This document shows, one piece after another, positions 1 through 13,324 of a stretch of 64,000 bases of DNA. The stretch is taken from NCBI RefSeq assembly GCF_021130785.1, contig NC_060213.1, forward strand, positions 70,111,501 to 70,175,500. The letters are read 5' to 3'. This DNA is from Homalodisca vitripennis. Its lineage: Eukaryota; Arthropoda; Insecta; Hemiptera; Cicadellidae. Below the pieces are notes generated by a model that was not told where the DNA came from, made no database searches, and saw only the letters and a list, made by a program, of their open reading frames with translations. Within the stretch, counting starts at the first letter, position 1. Each line of letters starts with the position of its first letter. The position numbers were made by a program, and so were the translations under genes.

Positions 1-539
1 AGCCCATGAGATATGACGGAGAAAAATACATTATTACTAGGGAAAAAGAGACTGCCTCTGGCAGGACGCGTAATTTTCCGTTAGATCTTTACAATTAATA
101 ATCTATTACCACTAGGACCTTTCCCTAATTTTTTGAAGGTTTCTGGTCCTTTAGAGTCTACCTCTGGGTAAGCAACCCAATCTCTGGAATTGTCCAGTCC
201 TTTAACAGAGTTCCCCTTCACCATAGAACAAGAAAAAAAAAAAGGTCCCCGTTGAAAACAAAAAAATGAAAAAGGAAACAAACTGAGAATCTTCAGATTA
301 TTGAACAGAATACAAACACATTGCGGAATCGATTGGAACAGCATGATTTGAAAGTAAAGAAAAGATTTTCTTTAATAAAAACAAATCGTCAAAATTTTTG
401 AAAATAATATAAAGAATTTTGGAAGTATCTCAGACTATGAAATATTACAGGTATACCACCAAAACATGAAGGGTTAGTGAATTCAATGAATATGATTTTA
501 TTTCCAGTTAATATGGAAGCATTCCATGAAATCGTGACT
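1..539. other. AT-rich flank, no gene seen
   Basis: No recognisable coding segment. Short open stretches show no family resemblance and have no splice or promoter context. Confidence 0.5.
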
Positions 540-1290
540 CAAGCACTGATCCAATTTTTATGACAATGAAGAAGAAAAACCTGGTCTTTCAAATAGTTTC
601 ATATTTAAGAATATTAAATAGAGAACTAAGTAGTGGTCCGCGATGAATGAAATATAATTCGAGAGATGTGGGATACAATGATGTGAACATTGACATGATT
701 AGAAACAGTAAGTCCATATGCCATCACAGCTAATTACTCACCTTCTGAATAAATCGTTAAAGACTGGGGAATCCCTGAAATCTGGAATATAAGTATAGTT
801 CTTCCCTTGCCAATGTACATTTGGCCTACTGAGGGCCAATTTCTATTTTACCAACTATGTCAAAGATATTTGAAAGAAAATAGTTTAATTCACCAAATGG
901 AAAAACACACTCAGACGGGAAATCTGCTTTTCTAGATTACAGTCAGGTTTTAGGAAAACCACAGTACCTGCATTGCGTTTTACTGACGATGTTATGAGGT
1001 GAGGGATATGGGTAAGTAAACTAAGGAGTCATCATGTTAGATTTACTCCCAAGCCTTCGACTCAATCAGTCCACAGTTTGCCTCTAGTAAAACTAAAATA
1101 CTTTGGCCTTTTGTGGGATAGAGTTGGCTGTTTTAAACCTTATCTGGAATCGAGGTTTCAAGTTACAAAACTGCATGGGCTCTGATGTTCTATTCTTCTA
1201 CAAAAATTACGAGGGGTGCAGTAGGGAAGCTGTCTGGGTCCGGCAACAGGCCTAACAGATTGTGTGAAGCACTGCAATATGCACGCAAAT
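540..1290 (+). pseudogene. non-LTR retrotransposon reverse transcriptase remnant
   Basis: This is a decayed reverse transcriptase of a LINE (Jockey/CR1-like). Short conserved blocks appear in order in shifting plus-strand frames: a NKSLKTGE-type block near 745, PISILPTMSKIFER near 838-880, QSGFR near 940, and a SQAFDSISPQ block near 1048-1075, which corresponds to the LDFSKAFDSV region of RT domain 2. Stops and frame changes separate the blocks, and no YADD motif or endonuclease was found. The family comes from motif order; the clade is inference. The copy cannot encode a working enzyme as it stands. Confidence 0.6.
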
Positions 1291-3640
1291 ATTGCAGAAG
1301 ACTGCCAGCGAAGCTAGGAGGGATCTACAGGCACATGTTTTGATTCTTGCCAGAGGTAGCAAAGATTTCGCCTAACCAATCTTTGATTTTATCCGTACTC
1401 TTTTTATTGTTATCATGCAATATGTAACAGCATTTCGATGAAGAAAGTGACAGAAAGTAAAAAGTAGAGAACACGGTTGTCCTTTTTTTATTTACAATTT
1501 ACGTAAATGCGACCACTTATCTGCCCATCGAAGAGGCTGCAGGATTGGTGCCTATGGAAACCGTATGCAGGCTGCAGACCTGCTACCTAATCCAAACCGC
1601 GTTCTTTCTCTTCAGGAACCACGGTACTTGGTGGAGAGATGATCCTGGTACGGTGGAGAGCAGAGATCACATAAATCCAATAGGGTGATTAGCTTCACTT
1701 AATTGTGATGGGCGAATAAGGCTTGAAATAGGGAGGAATTGCTTTTCTAACTTTTGCCCCCTCAAATTGTTACAACTCCCTTCCTTGTGATCCAAAAATC
1801 ACTCAAGGAGACCAACCTTTAAATTCCAAGGTAAGATAAAATGTAAGCAATTGGGCCAATTAGGTTAGTATTTTTGTATAGCTATTAAGTTACGATTAGT
1901 TTTATATTAACTTGATGTACTGAAAAGCTTGCTTGTACAAAGAAAAATCGCTGGTCTAATGACCACAATTATTTTAATTTTATTTATATGAAATTCCCAT
2001 CCAACCTCGCATTTTTTTCCGGTTCTTGATAGGATCCGTTTTATTTTTGGGAGCCCATTGTCCTAGCCCCCCAGCCTGTGAAGGTCTCCGGTCTCAGGCA
2101 AATCAAACTTTAACTTTCCCCAGCCATTGGCAGTCCCTGACCTCTAGCAATCCCTAACCCCGCCAGGTACCGGTCTCTTAATATCTCCCAGCCTTTGGCA
2201 GATCCCGGTATCGGGCTGAATTACAGCCCGTGGAGAACTGTACAGTACCCGTATGCCGCTATCACCCTCAAAAGCTCCTAGCCCTGTTATTGCGTTTGGG
2301 TAATTTTGTAGCTTGCTGTGTGCAGAGTTTTTGCTACCTTATTCTAGCGTTTATTCTACCATTAATCCTGACGCGACATTCCCTGAGAGGTTATAGAGGG
2401 TGTATCATGTCTAGATCTAGAGAATTTTTTATAAAATACATCGCTTAAAATGAGCAGAAACCAATTTTGATGACTAAAATTTCTAAAACTAAAAAGCGTC
2501 TAGTGAAATTGATTATCAAAATGGTTTTAAACCTAGGTCTCTAAACCTCTGACTCTTCCTCAAACTGCGCTCAAATACCTACCCTGGGTTAAAATTTACA
2601 TTTTGAATTTACTCATGAAAACCCTCATCCCAATGAAGGGCAAGATTAGGCTAAAATAGGGGCTTATAAAAAAAGTTTAATTTTGACCTTGGGCTTCCAC
2701 TTAACCTCACTCTAGACTTGTTTGCCATCTAAACCTTGCCTTCGCAATAGTAACATTCTATTATAATTAAATTTTGTCGTAAAGGTGCATTATGAATTTC
2801 AGCCGATATTTTTTATGTTAATTTACAAAGATAGAGGAATTGGTTGGAACGACAGAGATTTACACATATCTAAAAGTGAGTATAATTGAAATCCAATCGA
2901 CTAATAACTGGAGAAGTTTTTGAGAAAATTGGTTCACATTGTAATTGGTACAGTTTTCTGGCTGTTTCTTGACCAGGAAATGAACTTGAGAATGGACTGA
3001 AAACCTAAACTATAACAACTTTAGAACTGTAAATGTTCGTCAAACAATATCATTGGACATTTTGAGGTCTTTCTTATCACTGCACTGTTAAATTGATTAT
3101 TTTTTAGGGGAGGGAAATAGTGACGGAAACGAGTGGGTATTCAACTCTCGGTTTTAGTAATATTATAATTTTCAACCTTAAAAATTATTAAAAACCACAT
3201 TATTTCAAATTTTTTGAACTAAACACGAACTAAAATTGTTCTTAAAAAATTGACCTTACAACTATTCACCATTGCACGAATTGTTAATTTTCGCTAATAT
3301 CATAGTTTATACATCAATTTCAAATAGCGACTCCTTAATTTTGCAGACTAGTCAATGTCCACATGTATAAGGCTGGTCCGTTACTTCACCCCAACACTAC
3401 ACAATGACTCTGTAAAAGGATCAAGAGAGGTGTGCGCAATAAATATTATTTTCCATCCATGTAGTAGATAACCAGTGTCAGAAGTGGCACTGTGTAACTC
3501 AGTTTTCGGCAATTTTGCAATGCCCAAGTATAATATTATATACGTCATATGATAACTAGGGGGGCGAGGCGGCACTGAATGTTACAATTATAACATAAAT
3601 CCTGTTTCTTGCAACATGCGGGTTTTTATATTCAGCATCG
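1291..3640. other. intergenic DNA; degenerate CC-rich repeats near 2.05-2.2 kb
   Basis: No gene recognised. At about 2068-2215 three loosely similar units of roughly 50 bp carry a CCCAGCC..TTGGCAG core and look like an old tandem repeat. The 72-codon open stretch at 2230-2448 has a hydrophobic middle but no family match and no promoter or splice context. Confidence 0.4.
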
Positions 3641-3646
3641 TAAATA

Positions 3647-3700
3647 GGGGGGGAGGGGGGGGGGGTGGGGGGGGTGCATGTTTTAACCCACATATTATAA

Positions 3701-3755
<55 letters not shown>

Positions 3756-3770
3756 GTGGGGGGGGGGGAG
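3647..3770 (+). repeat. poly-G tract
   Basis: Two runs of nearly pure G lie at 3647-3675 and 3701-3769. The second includes 54 uninterrupted G (3701-3754). Polyglycine or polyproline reading frames across it are by-products. It could form G-quadruplexes if real, but such runs also arise from two-colour sequencing artefacts at assembly joins. Confidence 0.9.
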
Positions 3771-4219
3771 GCGCACAGCTTTTCCTTCTGGCTTATTGGG
3801 TTTAAGGACAAATGTCGGGTGTTGATGTTGTTTTATCTATTAACGGTAGAGAAAGATTTCTCTTTATAAAGTTTCTTCTGGGCACAAGCCCATTATATGT
3901 CCCTACTCAAGAACTAAATACCAACTGGAATCTCCTCTTTCCTGAAACAGACCATCGTGATTAACAAAAAGTGGGGGGATAGTGGCAGTATGCTTATACA
4001 TTCTAAAACTAACGTAAATTTTATAGACAACAAATGTGTATACAATTAATGGTTTATGCTTCAAAGACCACAGACGATGCACTGGAGAGCGCGAACGAGG
4101 GGACTGCCCTATTTTTAAAGACTAAATAGTTGGAAGCAACTTGTTATGCTAAAAAAAACGCGCGGGCGGATATTAGCCAATGTACTTTTAGTTGTAAATG
4201 TAAATTTTAATCAACAAAA

Positions 4220-5250
4220 TTTAAATCGAGGGGAGATATAGCGGGGGGGGAAATGTACCATATATAAAGAGACACAAAAAGGCAACACGTCTAAGAACAT
4301 TGGAGGAGGGTGAGTTTATAATATTCACGGCATACTACATCATCATTTCTAATATGAGGTTTCAAAATTTAGCAATGAAGCAGCTCGTTTCTGTCGACAA
4401 ATGAGCGTGGCGCGGGGGGGGCGGAGGGCGGAGGGCGAAAAGTCCTAAGTAAAGTTACTAGGAATATTTAAACTGGTAGACACTGGGGGGGGGGGGGCTC
4501 CTGACACTTCAAAACGTTTATTTATTAATCTTATTGCTTCATCTTATAAGAATATGAAGGTCCGGAGCGAGTCAGGATGGGAGTCGGATATATTGAGCTA
4601 TAAGACACAAGGATTATTACTTCGGAAACGTCATAGGGAAAAAAAAAATTACCAATTCCTAAAAAAGGTAAAGCGTTAGGACGAGCCACAGTTATTTTAT
4701 GGTGAGGGTCAAAATGCCAGTGTATCTAAAAGGTTTAAAAATTAGAATGAAAGGGTAGAACTGCGCATAATACATGAATAAATATAGCATTAAAAGCCCT
4801 CAATTTCTATGTAATTGGAATACTGAGTTTTTAAGATTATGCACATCCCTCCAGGGGGGGGCGGGGCGGGAGAGGGTAGTGAGGGAGAGACTTTGTGCTG
4901 ATGTAGAATAGCTAATATTTAATTTAACATAGAATCATATAGATTAAGCCCTAATGGATGAGCATACGAGAGAAAATATCAAAGTGCGCGAAATAAAGCG
5001 GGGGTATTAAAATAAAGGGCCATTTTAAGGTGCATAAGAGAATGTAACTGGTGAGATATTTATTATATCGTATGGTAAAAAATAAAAATACAGAGTGGGA
5101 AGTAATTACAAGATTGTAAGTATTCAATCATTTCAGGGGCCACTATTACGGTTATACATTATCGCTCACTAGAACATTATATTATATTTGAACATTATTT
5201 TGCTATTAACAGGGGAGCGCGGGAGGAGAGGCGAGGGGGGGGGACCAACT
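4220..5250 (+). other. cluster of G-runs on one strand
   Basis: Runs of 7-13 G occur near 4243, 4416, 4486, 4854 and 5236, all on the plus strand, with further GGGG clusters between. Together with the tract at 3.65-3.77 kb they form a 1.6-kb zone of strong G skew in AT-rich DNA. No gene seen. Confidence 0.6.
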
Positions 5251-7317
5251 TAATGAAGGTCGCGCATAAAATTTTAAAATCGCATAAAAGCGGTAACAAG
5301 ATATCTCCGAATTTCATCTGTAGACTTAAAAAGGGTTGTCGAGGCCCTCGATTTCTACAGGAAACAAGAAATGAAATATCTAGTGAGTAAATTGCCAACC
5401 AATCTGAATTTGTTTTGAAAGTGTCGCGTTTGAAAAGCCTATCGTATCTATAGGATTGACGATAATTCTATTTTTGCCTCCGGGAATAAAACGTTAAGTC
5501 CTATCTGACTAATCAGTCCTTGTGTTTCTATACACCAAGGACATCCTCCAGATGAAATGAGTTAATCATTTTTTGATTTTGCAACGAACCCTCTGCGAGG
5601 TCCTGATGATGAAGCCTAAACCGTCAGTGCAACTAACTAAAGAATCACAAATTGCCACATTACGGTCACCATAGAAGTTGACTGTAAGATTAAAAATTTA
5701 TTTTTTGTTTTTGCGGTTTGGTTTTAAAGTGGGCCATTGTTTAAAACAATGTATCTCAACAAAGTATTATTATTTTTTATATAGGTTTCTTTTCATATTA
5801 TACCCTCACATAAATCGACCACTTCCAACAAAAGATAATATTAAGATAAAGTTTTCTAAGTAGCCAATTTCTCCGTCGATTTCAAGAAAAAATCGAGTTT
5901 CTGAGGTTATTTTAAATAATGGAAATTGGTTCCCCCCCTTTTCAACAAAACCCCTATACTACAATAAATGGGGGCACTTTGGTTTCATTTTAAATAATAA
6001 AGAAACGTTTTAATGCAGTCCACCGAAATAAATTTCTCACGGTGCATCAAACTTTGACACCTTTAAACAGATTTTAATGATTACTTTTAAAGTCGTTGGC
6101 CTGTCTCTATCGACTATAAATAAACAATTATAATCGAGAAATGTCCCTACTATGACATATGTTAAACTATGGATCATCAACTTCTTGGTTATTTTATACA
6201 CGATCATATGCCGGCCATGGAAGATTATCATAATAAAGGTCTAATGTATAATAGTTCTAGACAGACACTCAAGAAAATTTGAAATCCACGTCGTCAACCC
6301 ATAATATTGTAGACCGGTACAAGTAGTTACATTCCATATCGTAGTTTGTCGAGGGGCTGTGACCTAAAGCCGTTAATTAATTCCCAGGTGCTTAGGATTT
6401 AGAGTTTACACGTATCGATTTTGGAAAAATACTAAACTAGCACTAAAAGATTTTATGTTTAACGCATCCTAGACCATGCCTCCCCTATTTGGACCACCAC
6501 AAAACTAGCGTAATTTATTATTAAATTCCTTCATATAAAAAATTACTATTGTATATTTATTAGTAAAAACCAGGTTGTTTGTGGTATACATAGCAAATTA
6601 GCTCTTGTGAAATTATATTCCATGACTAATACGATTAATGGTTAAGTTCATTACCCTTACTAGATGACTATTATTGATGTTATCGATTGATGTTAGGGAC
6701 AACTATTTATTCATTACTAATAATAATTATTAGATGAAATAAATAAATTTATTAAAAGTAAGATTACTAAATCAGATAATATGTCCATAACTAGATAATA
6801 CGAATTTACTACATTCCCGTAGTAATTCTTAATTCCTTATTGTTATTTAATATAAACCACGTACTTGTTATTACATTACATCTATCTGTGCAGGAATACT
6901 CTTATTTAAGAAAACTAGCTTAACACTTTTATGAACAATGAGTGAATAGGCATTCGAACATAATTGACTGGTATTAGGAAAATGTATTCTAAATCAAATC
7001 GTCTAAATGGTTATGTGCTCGGCATATTAAGACAATATATTTAGAATCAATGTTGTAAATGAAACCATGGCAGATGAATCGTTCAGTTCCTGTGTGCTAT
7101 GGAGTACTGTAATAATCAAAATTAAAAAACCGAACTTTCCTAACATCGGACTCACACTGGATATATTATTTATATTTTTTTCAGTTCTTTGCTCATTCGA
7201 TTTGTAATAACTTTAGGGTGAGCCTCTGTGACTGTTTTTTTTTCTTAGCATTAGAACTAAATCACATAATAATTTTTGGTTGCTAACTTTAAATTATAAA
7301 CTCCACTTGTTTTTCAG
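5251..7317. other. AT-rich intergenic or intronic DNA
   Basis: No convincing exon, RNA gene or element recognised. The short open stretches at 5678-5863 and 6037-6231 are AT-biased and lack splice context. Confidence 0.4.
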
Positions 7318-7341
7318 GTCACAAACGTAACACAGCAAAAA

Positions 7342-7410
7342 ATGTTCTTCGCGTCCATCTTATCCAAGACTAGGCAACAGAGATACTATTCCACCAGCGG
7401 AACAATAAAT
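7342..7410 (+). CDS. candidate first coding exon with mitochondrial-type N-terminus
   Basis: A pyrimidine-rich stretch ending TTTTTCAG at 7317 precedes a possible 5' UTR segment and an ATG at 7342. The 23-codon stretch MFFASILSKTRQQRYYSTSG.. runs to a possible GT donor at 7411 (GTAATC). It is rich in Arg, Ser and Thr and lacks acidic residues, like a mitochondrial targeting presequence; the YYSTSG part recalls many of them. No following exon was identified nearby on the plus strand, and the donor is weak. This is a suggestion from composition and splice context only. Confidence 0.25.
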
Positions 7411-10344
7411 GTAATCATTTATTTTCAGTATTATTTCATGTGACCTACTAGTACATGTGTTTTCGATAATGTTTATATATCATTGGGTTATTAAAATAAC
7501 AAGAGTCAGACGGGTGAGCTGGAACTGATCGATATCTCAGCCAGAAGTTCTTGATTACACCTCATACATCTTTAATTCTATTTAATGACAAGAATGATTT
7601 ATTTTATTACTTAAAGGAAATCGAGTAACTACAAAATACCATTGACATTATTGAGCAATGTGACTTAATTAAATAGATAACTGTTATATACAGAGGGAAA
7701 CATGTAAATATGCAATAAAACTGCTTATCTAAAGAGTTAAAATTTCAATATATTATGCAATAAATAAAGTCTCGTCAGTTAATAATGCTAAAAAACTGGC
7801 AAAAATGTGTATTGGAATTAACCCCATATTTTTAATCACTTAAGTCAATCCTAATACAACTATGAAATAGCAAAAATTTAAATTTAAAAAACAGTATAAC
7901 GTAACTCAATAATCCATACGGTTGTTATTTGGAGTAAAAAGTTTCGCGTTCTAAACATAATAATGGCAATATATTAATAGCAATTATACAATTCCAACAC
8001 TGAAACACAAATAACTAAATAACAGTATTAAATATTATAACTTGAGTATGTTTTGTATAATTACATAATATGTATGATGTTGTTGATGGGAACGTGTACG
8101 TGCGAAATCTGTGTGTAAAAGTGAAACTTTGCACAGGACGAAATTTTTTTATATTGTTTCGATGAGTTATTTAGCCAGTTCTTAAACAATAAAAACGTTT
8201 TTCAAGATGGTGGTCCATTTGAATTTGTAAAAAATGCATGTCGGATTATTTGCGAGTTAAATCGAGGTTGAACAATTTACGATACATGCAAGGTCAAGTA
8301 GATTCTAAAACAACATTTATCCCTACTTGACCTCACAATCATATTTATCTTAATCCTATCAAAATTCCCCAAGAGTGGGAAAAAACCTTTAGCATTTCGG
8401 GCATTTTATAAAACCGGCTAGTTCATAAAGAGGGATACCACACATATAGCTTACTGGTAACAGGAGCTAGGGTACATAGGAATTGGTAAATTAGGCAAAG
8501 TGTTGAGTGAAAGACTGTACAAATTATTGTTTGAGTGAGGAAAAATGTGTTCTATTAAAAATTGATCAGGGATTTGACATTTGGAACTATGCTAATATTT
8601 TCACGATATTCTTCCATTATATTATAAGTCTATTTTTTCCTCTACGGCTTGTTATTAATTATGTGGTTTAATGATTTTGCTTGATTTATTATCATTATAG
8701 CTTTATTTAGATTTTTATGATTGTTATAAAACCTTTATATTTCAATTTACCAAAGCATGTAATATATTTATAATTTATGTGTTAACCCTATCCTTGTTGA
8801 AAAGGTTTTGTAGTTATAAATTCAAATAGTGCATATTTTCACTCTGTTTTCCCGTCTTAGTATATTTTGCCACCACCTGGTTTTTTGCGGTTTCTGATCA
8901 ATAATTAACTAGATCAAGTTAGTATTGTCTAAGTCTTGAGCCATATGTTATTAGTATAATAATGTATAAGCTGGCTTGCTTGCCGTTAATCAATAAACAC
9001 AGTTATTCGTCTCCTGCAACTAAAGAAATTCCCTCTATCTATGTTTATGCCCTACTTATTTTTGATCACTTTTCAAAGTTTTCTAGATGGTTGTTAAAGT
9101 GGATATAAGTATAAAAATTAAACCTTATGTGTAAATAAATCAAGTCCTCCACGTTATTACAAAGACAATTTATATGGCGTACATATTTTGTGAAGTCTCT
9201 TCGAAAGATACAGTGCCAATAAGACACCCGCTAATTAAAGAACTTTAAACCAAGAATGCTGTGCTCTACAACTACGTCAAAGTGTGTTGTAAGTACGACC
9301 AAAAAAGATAGGTAGGTAGCCCTATACAACCCCAACTATGTTTTTAAATGGTATAGTGTTAACTTCCCCTCCATATGGCTTTGTTCGAGTGTGTCCTTTG
9401 GGTTTCTAGCCAATTTGACGATTATGTTAGTATTCTAGCAAATTTTAGAAGTGTTAAACACCATATTTTAGGTGATTAAAAATATGTTTTAAATTAAAGT
9501 ATATACAGAAAAACAGCCAAAATCATATTACAAATGTTTACCTTAATTTGATTTTTGTTAAAGCTATCATCGCTTTCATCTAAACATTTAAAAAAATGGC
9601 ATATGTATACAATTGTAAAGTCAAACCAAAATGATTATTGAAAAAAAACGGGACTTTATTCCCCGGAATGAATGAAAATTTTCGGATAAACTAGAAACTA
9701 TTACTGTATCAACATGTTAACGTTAAAGTTTTAATTCTCCACACTTCAGTTTTACGCCTATTTCTCCAATTTTTTTAAAAAAATTGAAAGTATTTAATGT
9801 TGATCCAGACGTTTGTAAACGACTGAACTTAATATATTCCACACACAGTTCTGTCATAAACAGTATTGTGTATTAGTAGGGTTTGTTCTATGGATCATTC
9901 CCAGGCTATTCCACTCCTCCCTTACCGTTGATCAACTAACTGAAAATAACAGAAGAGTTTTCATAAATAAGTACTTAACCGATACGTTGTTTACATTGAA
10001 ATATAAAATAAACCCAAACTAAAAGTGATATACGCTAGATATTAATGTTTTATCAATTATAAACTATATCATTAAAGTTATAACCATAATCAAATTAGCG
10101 TTTTCTAATATTAATTCAAAGTAATATATTACAAATTTATGGCTTAACACTAATTCATAATAATAAATACAATAACATGAATGGTAAACGTGAGTATTTC
10201 GACTGCTAGGCCTAATAAAGTATTAAAACTGTATAAAATACGCTGTAATAATAACAAAAACTATATAATGTTTCTAACATAACACTATATGCCTCGACCT
10301 TAACAGGCAAAGCAAATAAAAATTTGAAGAAAGCAGTAACTTAC
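7411..10344. other. AT-rich intergenic or intronic DNA
   Basis: No gene or mobile element recognised. The stretch could be partly intron, since candidate exons flank it on both strands. Confidence 0.4.
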
Positions 10345-10441
10345 TTTGGGGTAAATTTTGTTTGGGTGACAACCAAATAAGGTGAGTTTACATCTACGAT
10401 TTTTACAAGAGTGTGGCTCCTCATCATAGCAACAGTCCCCC
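10345..10441 (-). CDS. cysteine-rich extracellular-module exon
   Basis: On the minus strand a 97-bp open segment sits between a good acceptor (TATTCCACAG, ending at 10442) and a strong donor (GTAAGT, starting at 10344). It encodes one leading base plus 32 codons with cysteines in the pattern CC-x7-C-x4-C-x6-C, in the context DCCYDEEPHSC...CKLTLFGCHPN. Five cysteines in 32 residues, an FGC core and flanking consensus splice sites are unlikely by chance in AT-rich DNA. The FGC spacing resembles modules of secreted matrix proteins such as papilin, but the identity is not established. No neighbouring exon of the same gene was recognised. Confidence 0.5.
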
Positions 10442-10660
10442 CTGTGGAATATTGGCACACTTTAAATAGTACACTTGTACACATGAATCTTATTATCGAG
10501 ACAACAGGACTACATTAATAAGTTACATATACTACTAAGTAATTGTTTGAAATGAACTATTCCGGTATTTGCTTATCTTAGCATCAATAGTGGATAATAT
10601 ATAACTTATCATAGAGTTATTCTTACGCTACCCATTTATTGGTTCCTCATAGAGCCCAAA

Positions 10661-10763
10661 AACCCCCCCCCCCCACCCCCCCCCCCCCCCACCCCCCCCC
10701 CCCCCCACCCCCCCCCCCCCCCACCCCCCCCCCCCCCCACCCCCCCCCCCCCCCACCCCCCCA
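10661..10763. repeat. poly-C array with exact 16-bp period
   Basis: Single A residues interrupt poly-C at 10675, 10691, 10707, 10723, 10739 and 10755, exactly 16 bp apart, so the unit is A plus fifteen C. The same unit and period recur at 57811-57911. Proline-rich reading frames across it are by-products. Confidence 0.95.
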
Positions 10764-12850
10764 ACAGATATATTATGCTTCATATATTCTACATATAACT
10801 TGTAATCTATTAAAAAACTTCTTAAGAGTTATAATAATAATTCTTAACGTGATGGGTCCAGAGAGAAGATTCATTTTAGAAAATTGAAGTAGATGACTGA
10901 GAAATGTGCTGATCGCTTAAAAGTTTGGTTTCGCCAGCTGAGCTTCTCCAGCTAAGAGGCTTAACTGAGAGCTTTGTGAGCAGTCTGCCTCGTACATAGG
11001 TTTGGGCGATTTAGTTCCCAATTGATTCTGCATTCCACCGCTAATTGTTTTGGGAAGTGTTCATTGATTTATATTTATAAGGTAAATTAAATTTATTCTT
11101 TTCTATGATTTTAACGCTGATTAAAATAGTTACATGTAATAAAACATAGACTATGAAATGCATAGTTTGTATTAAAAATATAGCTTACATATATAATTTT
11201 TTCAAAAGAAAGCATAACATTTGTAACTGTAGTAAGGTAAAAGTCGTCTTCATGTAAAATAAAATGGTCATTATTTCAATGTGGATGACATGTACAATTT
11301 TAATTAAACTGAGTTACTTTTAAAGAATATTTTTACTGTGTGATACGCTTTGGCCAGTAAGAAAATAAAAAAATTATCCATATTGATTATTGTGAATAAT
11401 GTAATCTTTTTTACATACATAATCCTATTTTTAGAAACATTTATGGCACAAATGCAAATTTATATTCTCCTTCATCCTAACATTTCCAATTTGTAATATT
11501 CGTGCTACTCATACTGTTATTGTTTACTATAATTGCAAATATTTGCTTAAAATGATGAACCAATTTGTTATATTATAAATTAAGAGTGAAAGCAGATAAA
11601 AATTGATGCATTAAAAATTCCGTGTTACATGGGTATAAAACTCAAATAAATGTTTAAAATTACGTACCTATTGACAAATAGAACCTACTACGTCCTTTAC
11701 TTTTTATTGCATGAGGAATAAAATATTTTCTCTTTCAAAACAAATTTTAAAGATAGGTGCATTGTGTGTGACATGCAAACTTTGAGTACAAGTCATCTGG
11801 AGCTAGTTATTAAATTAAACCTCTTATTGTTATAAGCAGGACACTTCTACTTCAGTATCTGACTACTCAGTTAGGACTACAAAGTACTCTCTACTTCTTG
11901 AACTCAAATGTTCATGTGGATAGGATAGACTTCGCGTCTATTTAATGTTTCAGGCGTATGTACCAGAAATGTTTGGGGAAAAAATAACTTCTAAATTATG
12001 TTATTATGTATAAACATGTTTGAACGTGTTTTGGGAACGCGCGCGGTATGGCGTCGGTGTATTTTGTAATTTTTTCTGATTTATTATAAACTATTATTTT
12101 TTAGTATAATAACTAATCCGAAGAGTTTTAGTAATTTATTAATCAAGGAATATCTTTAATAATAGTTCCAACAACCTCTTAGTATTAATGTGTTAGGGTT
12201 TGCCAAGCCTAATCCCACATAGGCTTTATAACTTTTCAAGTAGTACACAAATTATATACTTTACACACTAATGTTAAAATTATTCACTCCAAAAATGTTT
12301 TTGCTCGTGACGAGCAAAGCTTAAAATATTAAAAAATATAGTTCTAATTTGACTATCGCTTATATAAAGACAATGTTTAATTAATTTGCTGGTCTATTAT
12401 ATCATATCGTTTTTTAATTTTATGTTAGTGTATAATTTTGCACTACATTAACAAAATGTTTTGATACTTAAAAAGCACTTGATACTTGATTTGTAATATT
12501 AAATGGAATAAACTCCAAATGATATTATGAAGTGTTATTTTAATTTGATTAACACATAAATACAAGAATTCATTAAGCTAATTAAGTAGGAAGAGTAATT
12601 AGTAGTATCTTGTTAATAAGGCTACATAAGGTAAGGTGCGGTTAAAGCTGTAAGATTACAATAATTTTATTAATTATCAGTTTCACATCTTTTTCCGTTG
12701 AAAAGTAAAATGGAAGTTCCCCAGCTTCCTGCATATGTTTAAGCTGTATGTTTTAGTATCATAAGCGTTCCATAAAAACTAATATTAGATTTAAACTATT
12801 TATAAATTACAGGATGTATGAATGATTTTTATAAGTAATTAACGATTATT
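10764..12850. other. AT-rich intergenic DNA
   Basis: No gene, RNA gene or mobile element recognised. Confidence 0.4.
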
Positions 12851-12854
12851 AACT

Positions 12855-13324
12855 TGTAACGACCCAAACCCAATATTAACAATAATTCAAGAAATTATGC
12901 TTTATTTGGTTTTATAAAAATTTCGTCCATTGTTAGAATTTAACTAAAGACATAATAATTGTATAAAGTGTACAGCACTGTTGAGGAGGTCAGCAGTAAG
13001 GACTGCTGACAATGCAGAGTCAGCACCTGCGTGTGCTGGGAAGCTAGTCTAGTTCAGGCCTCAGACTCGTAGACATGTAACTCTCTGTCGCCCTATTATA
13101 AAATTTTCTAAATTCTTTCAATAATGTAATTCAATACTTTTATATCATTCAGAAGTGCTCTCCCCTTTTTGACCAATGTAAATTGTGTGATTTTTATAAG
13201 TTAATCATTAATAAACAGTGTTTTTAAAATTCAACACGATGTTGCACAAACTTTATTTCTTTTTCCGGAATCATCCGGTGGTGGGCAGCGGATACCAATT
13301 AATCCCCAAATCGGTCGCGTTACA
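12855..13324 (+). mobile_element. solo LTR (Ty3/Gypsy-like)
   Basis: The 470-bp element starts TGTAACGACC and ends GGTCGCGTTACA, so it has TG..CA ends in short inverted repeats. It is flanked by a perfect 4-bp duplication AACT (12851-12854 and 13325-13328). Internally, AATAAA near 13210 would serve as the polyadenylation signal on the plus strand. No gag, pol or second LTR is adjacent, so this is what LTR-LTR recombination leaves. The Gypsy assignment rests on the ends and the 4-bp duplication. Confidence 0.75.

Noticed and set aside
3588..3825. Polyproline and polyglycine reading frames
   Set aside because: Translation of the poly-G/poly-C tract.
10661..10763. CRISPR-like regular spacing
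   Set aside because: The 16-bp period is a simple-sequence unit with no spacers, in a eukaryotic genome.
10639..10887. Proline-rich reading frame
   Set aside because: Translation of the 16-bp poly-C array.
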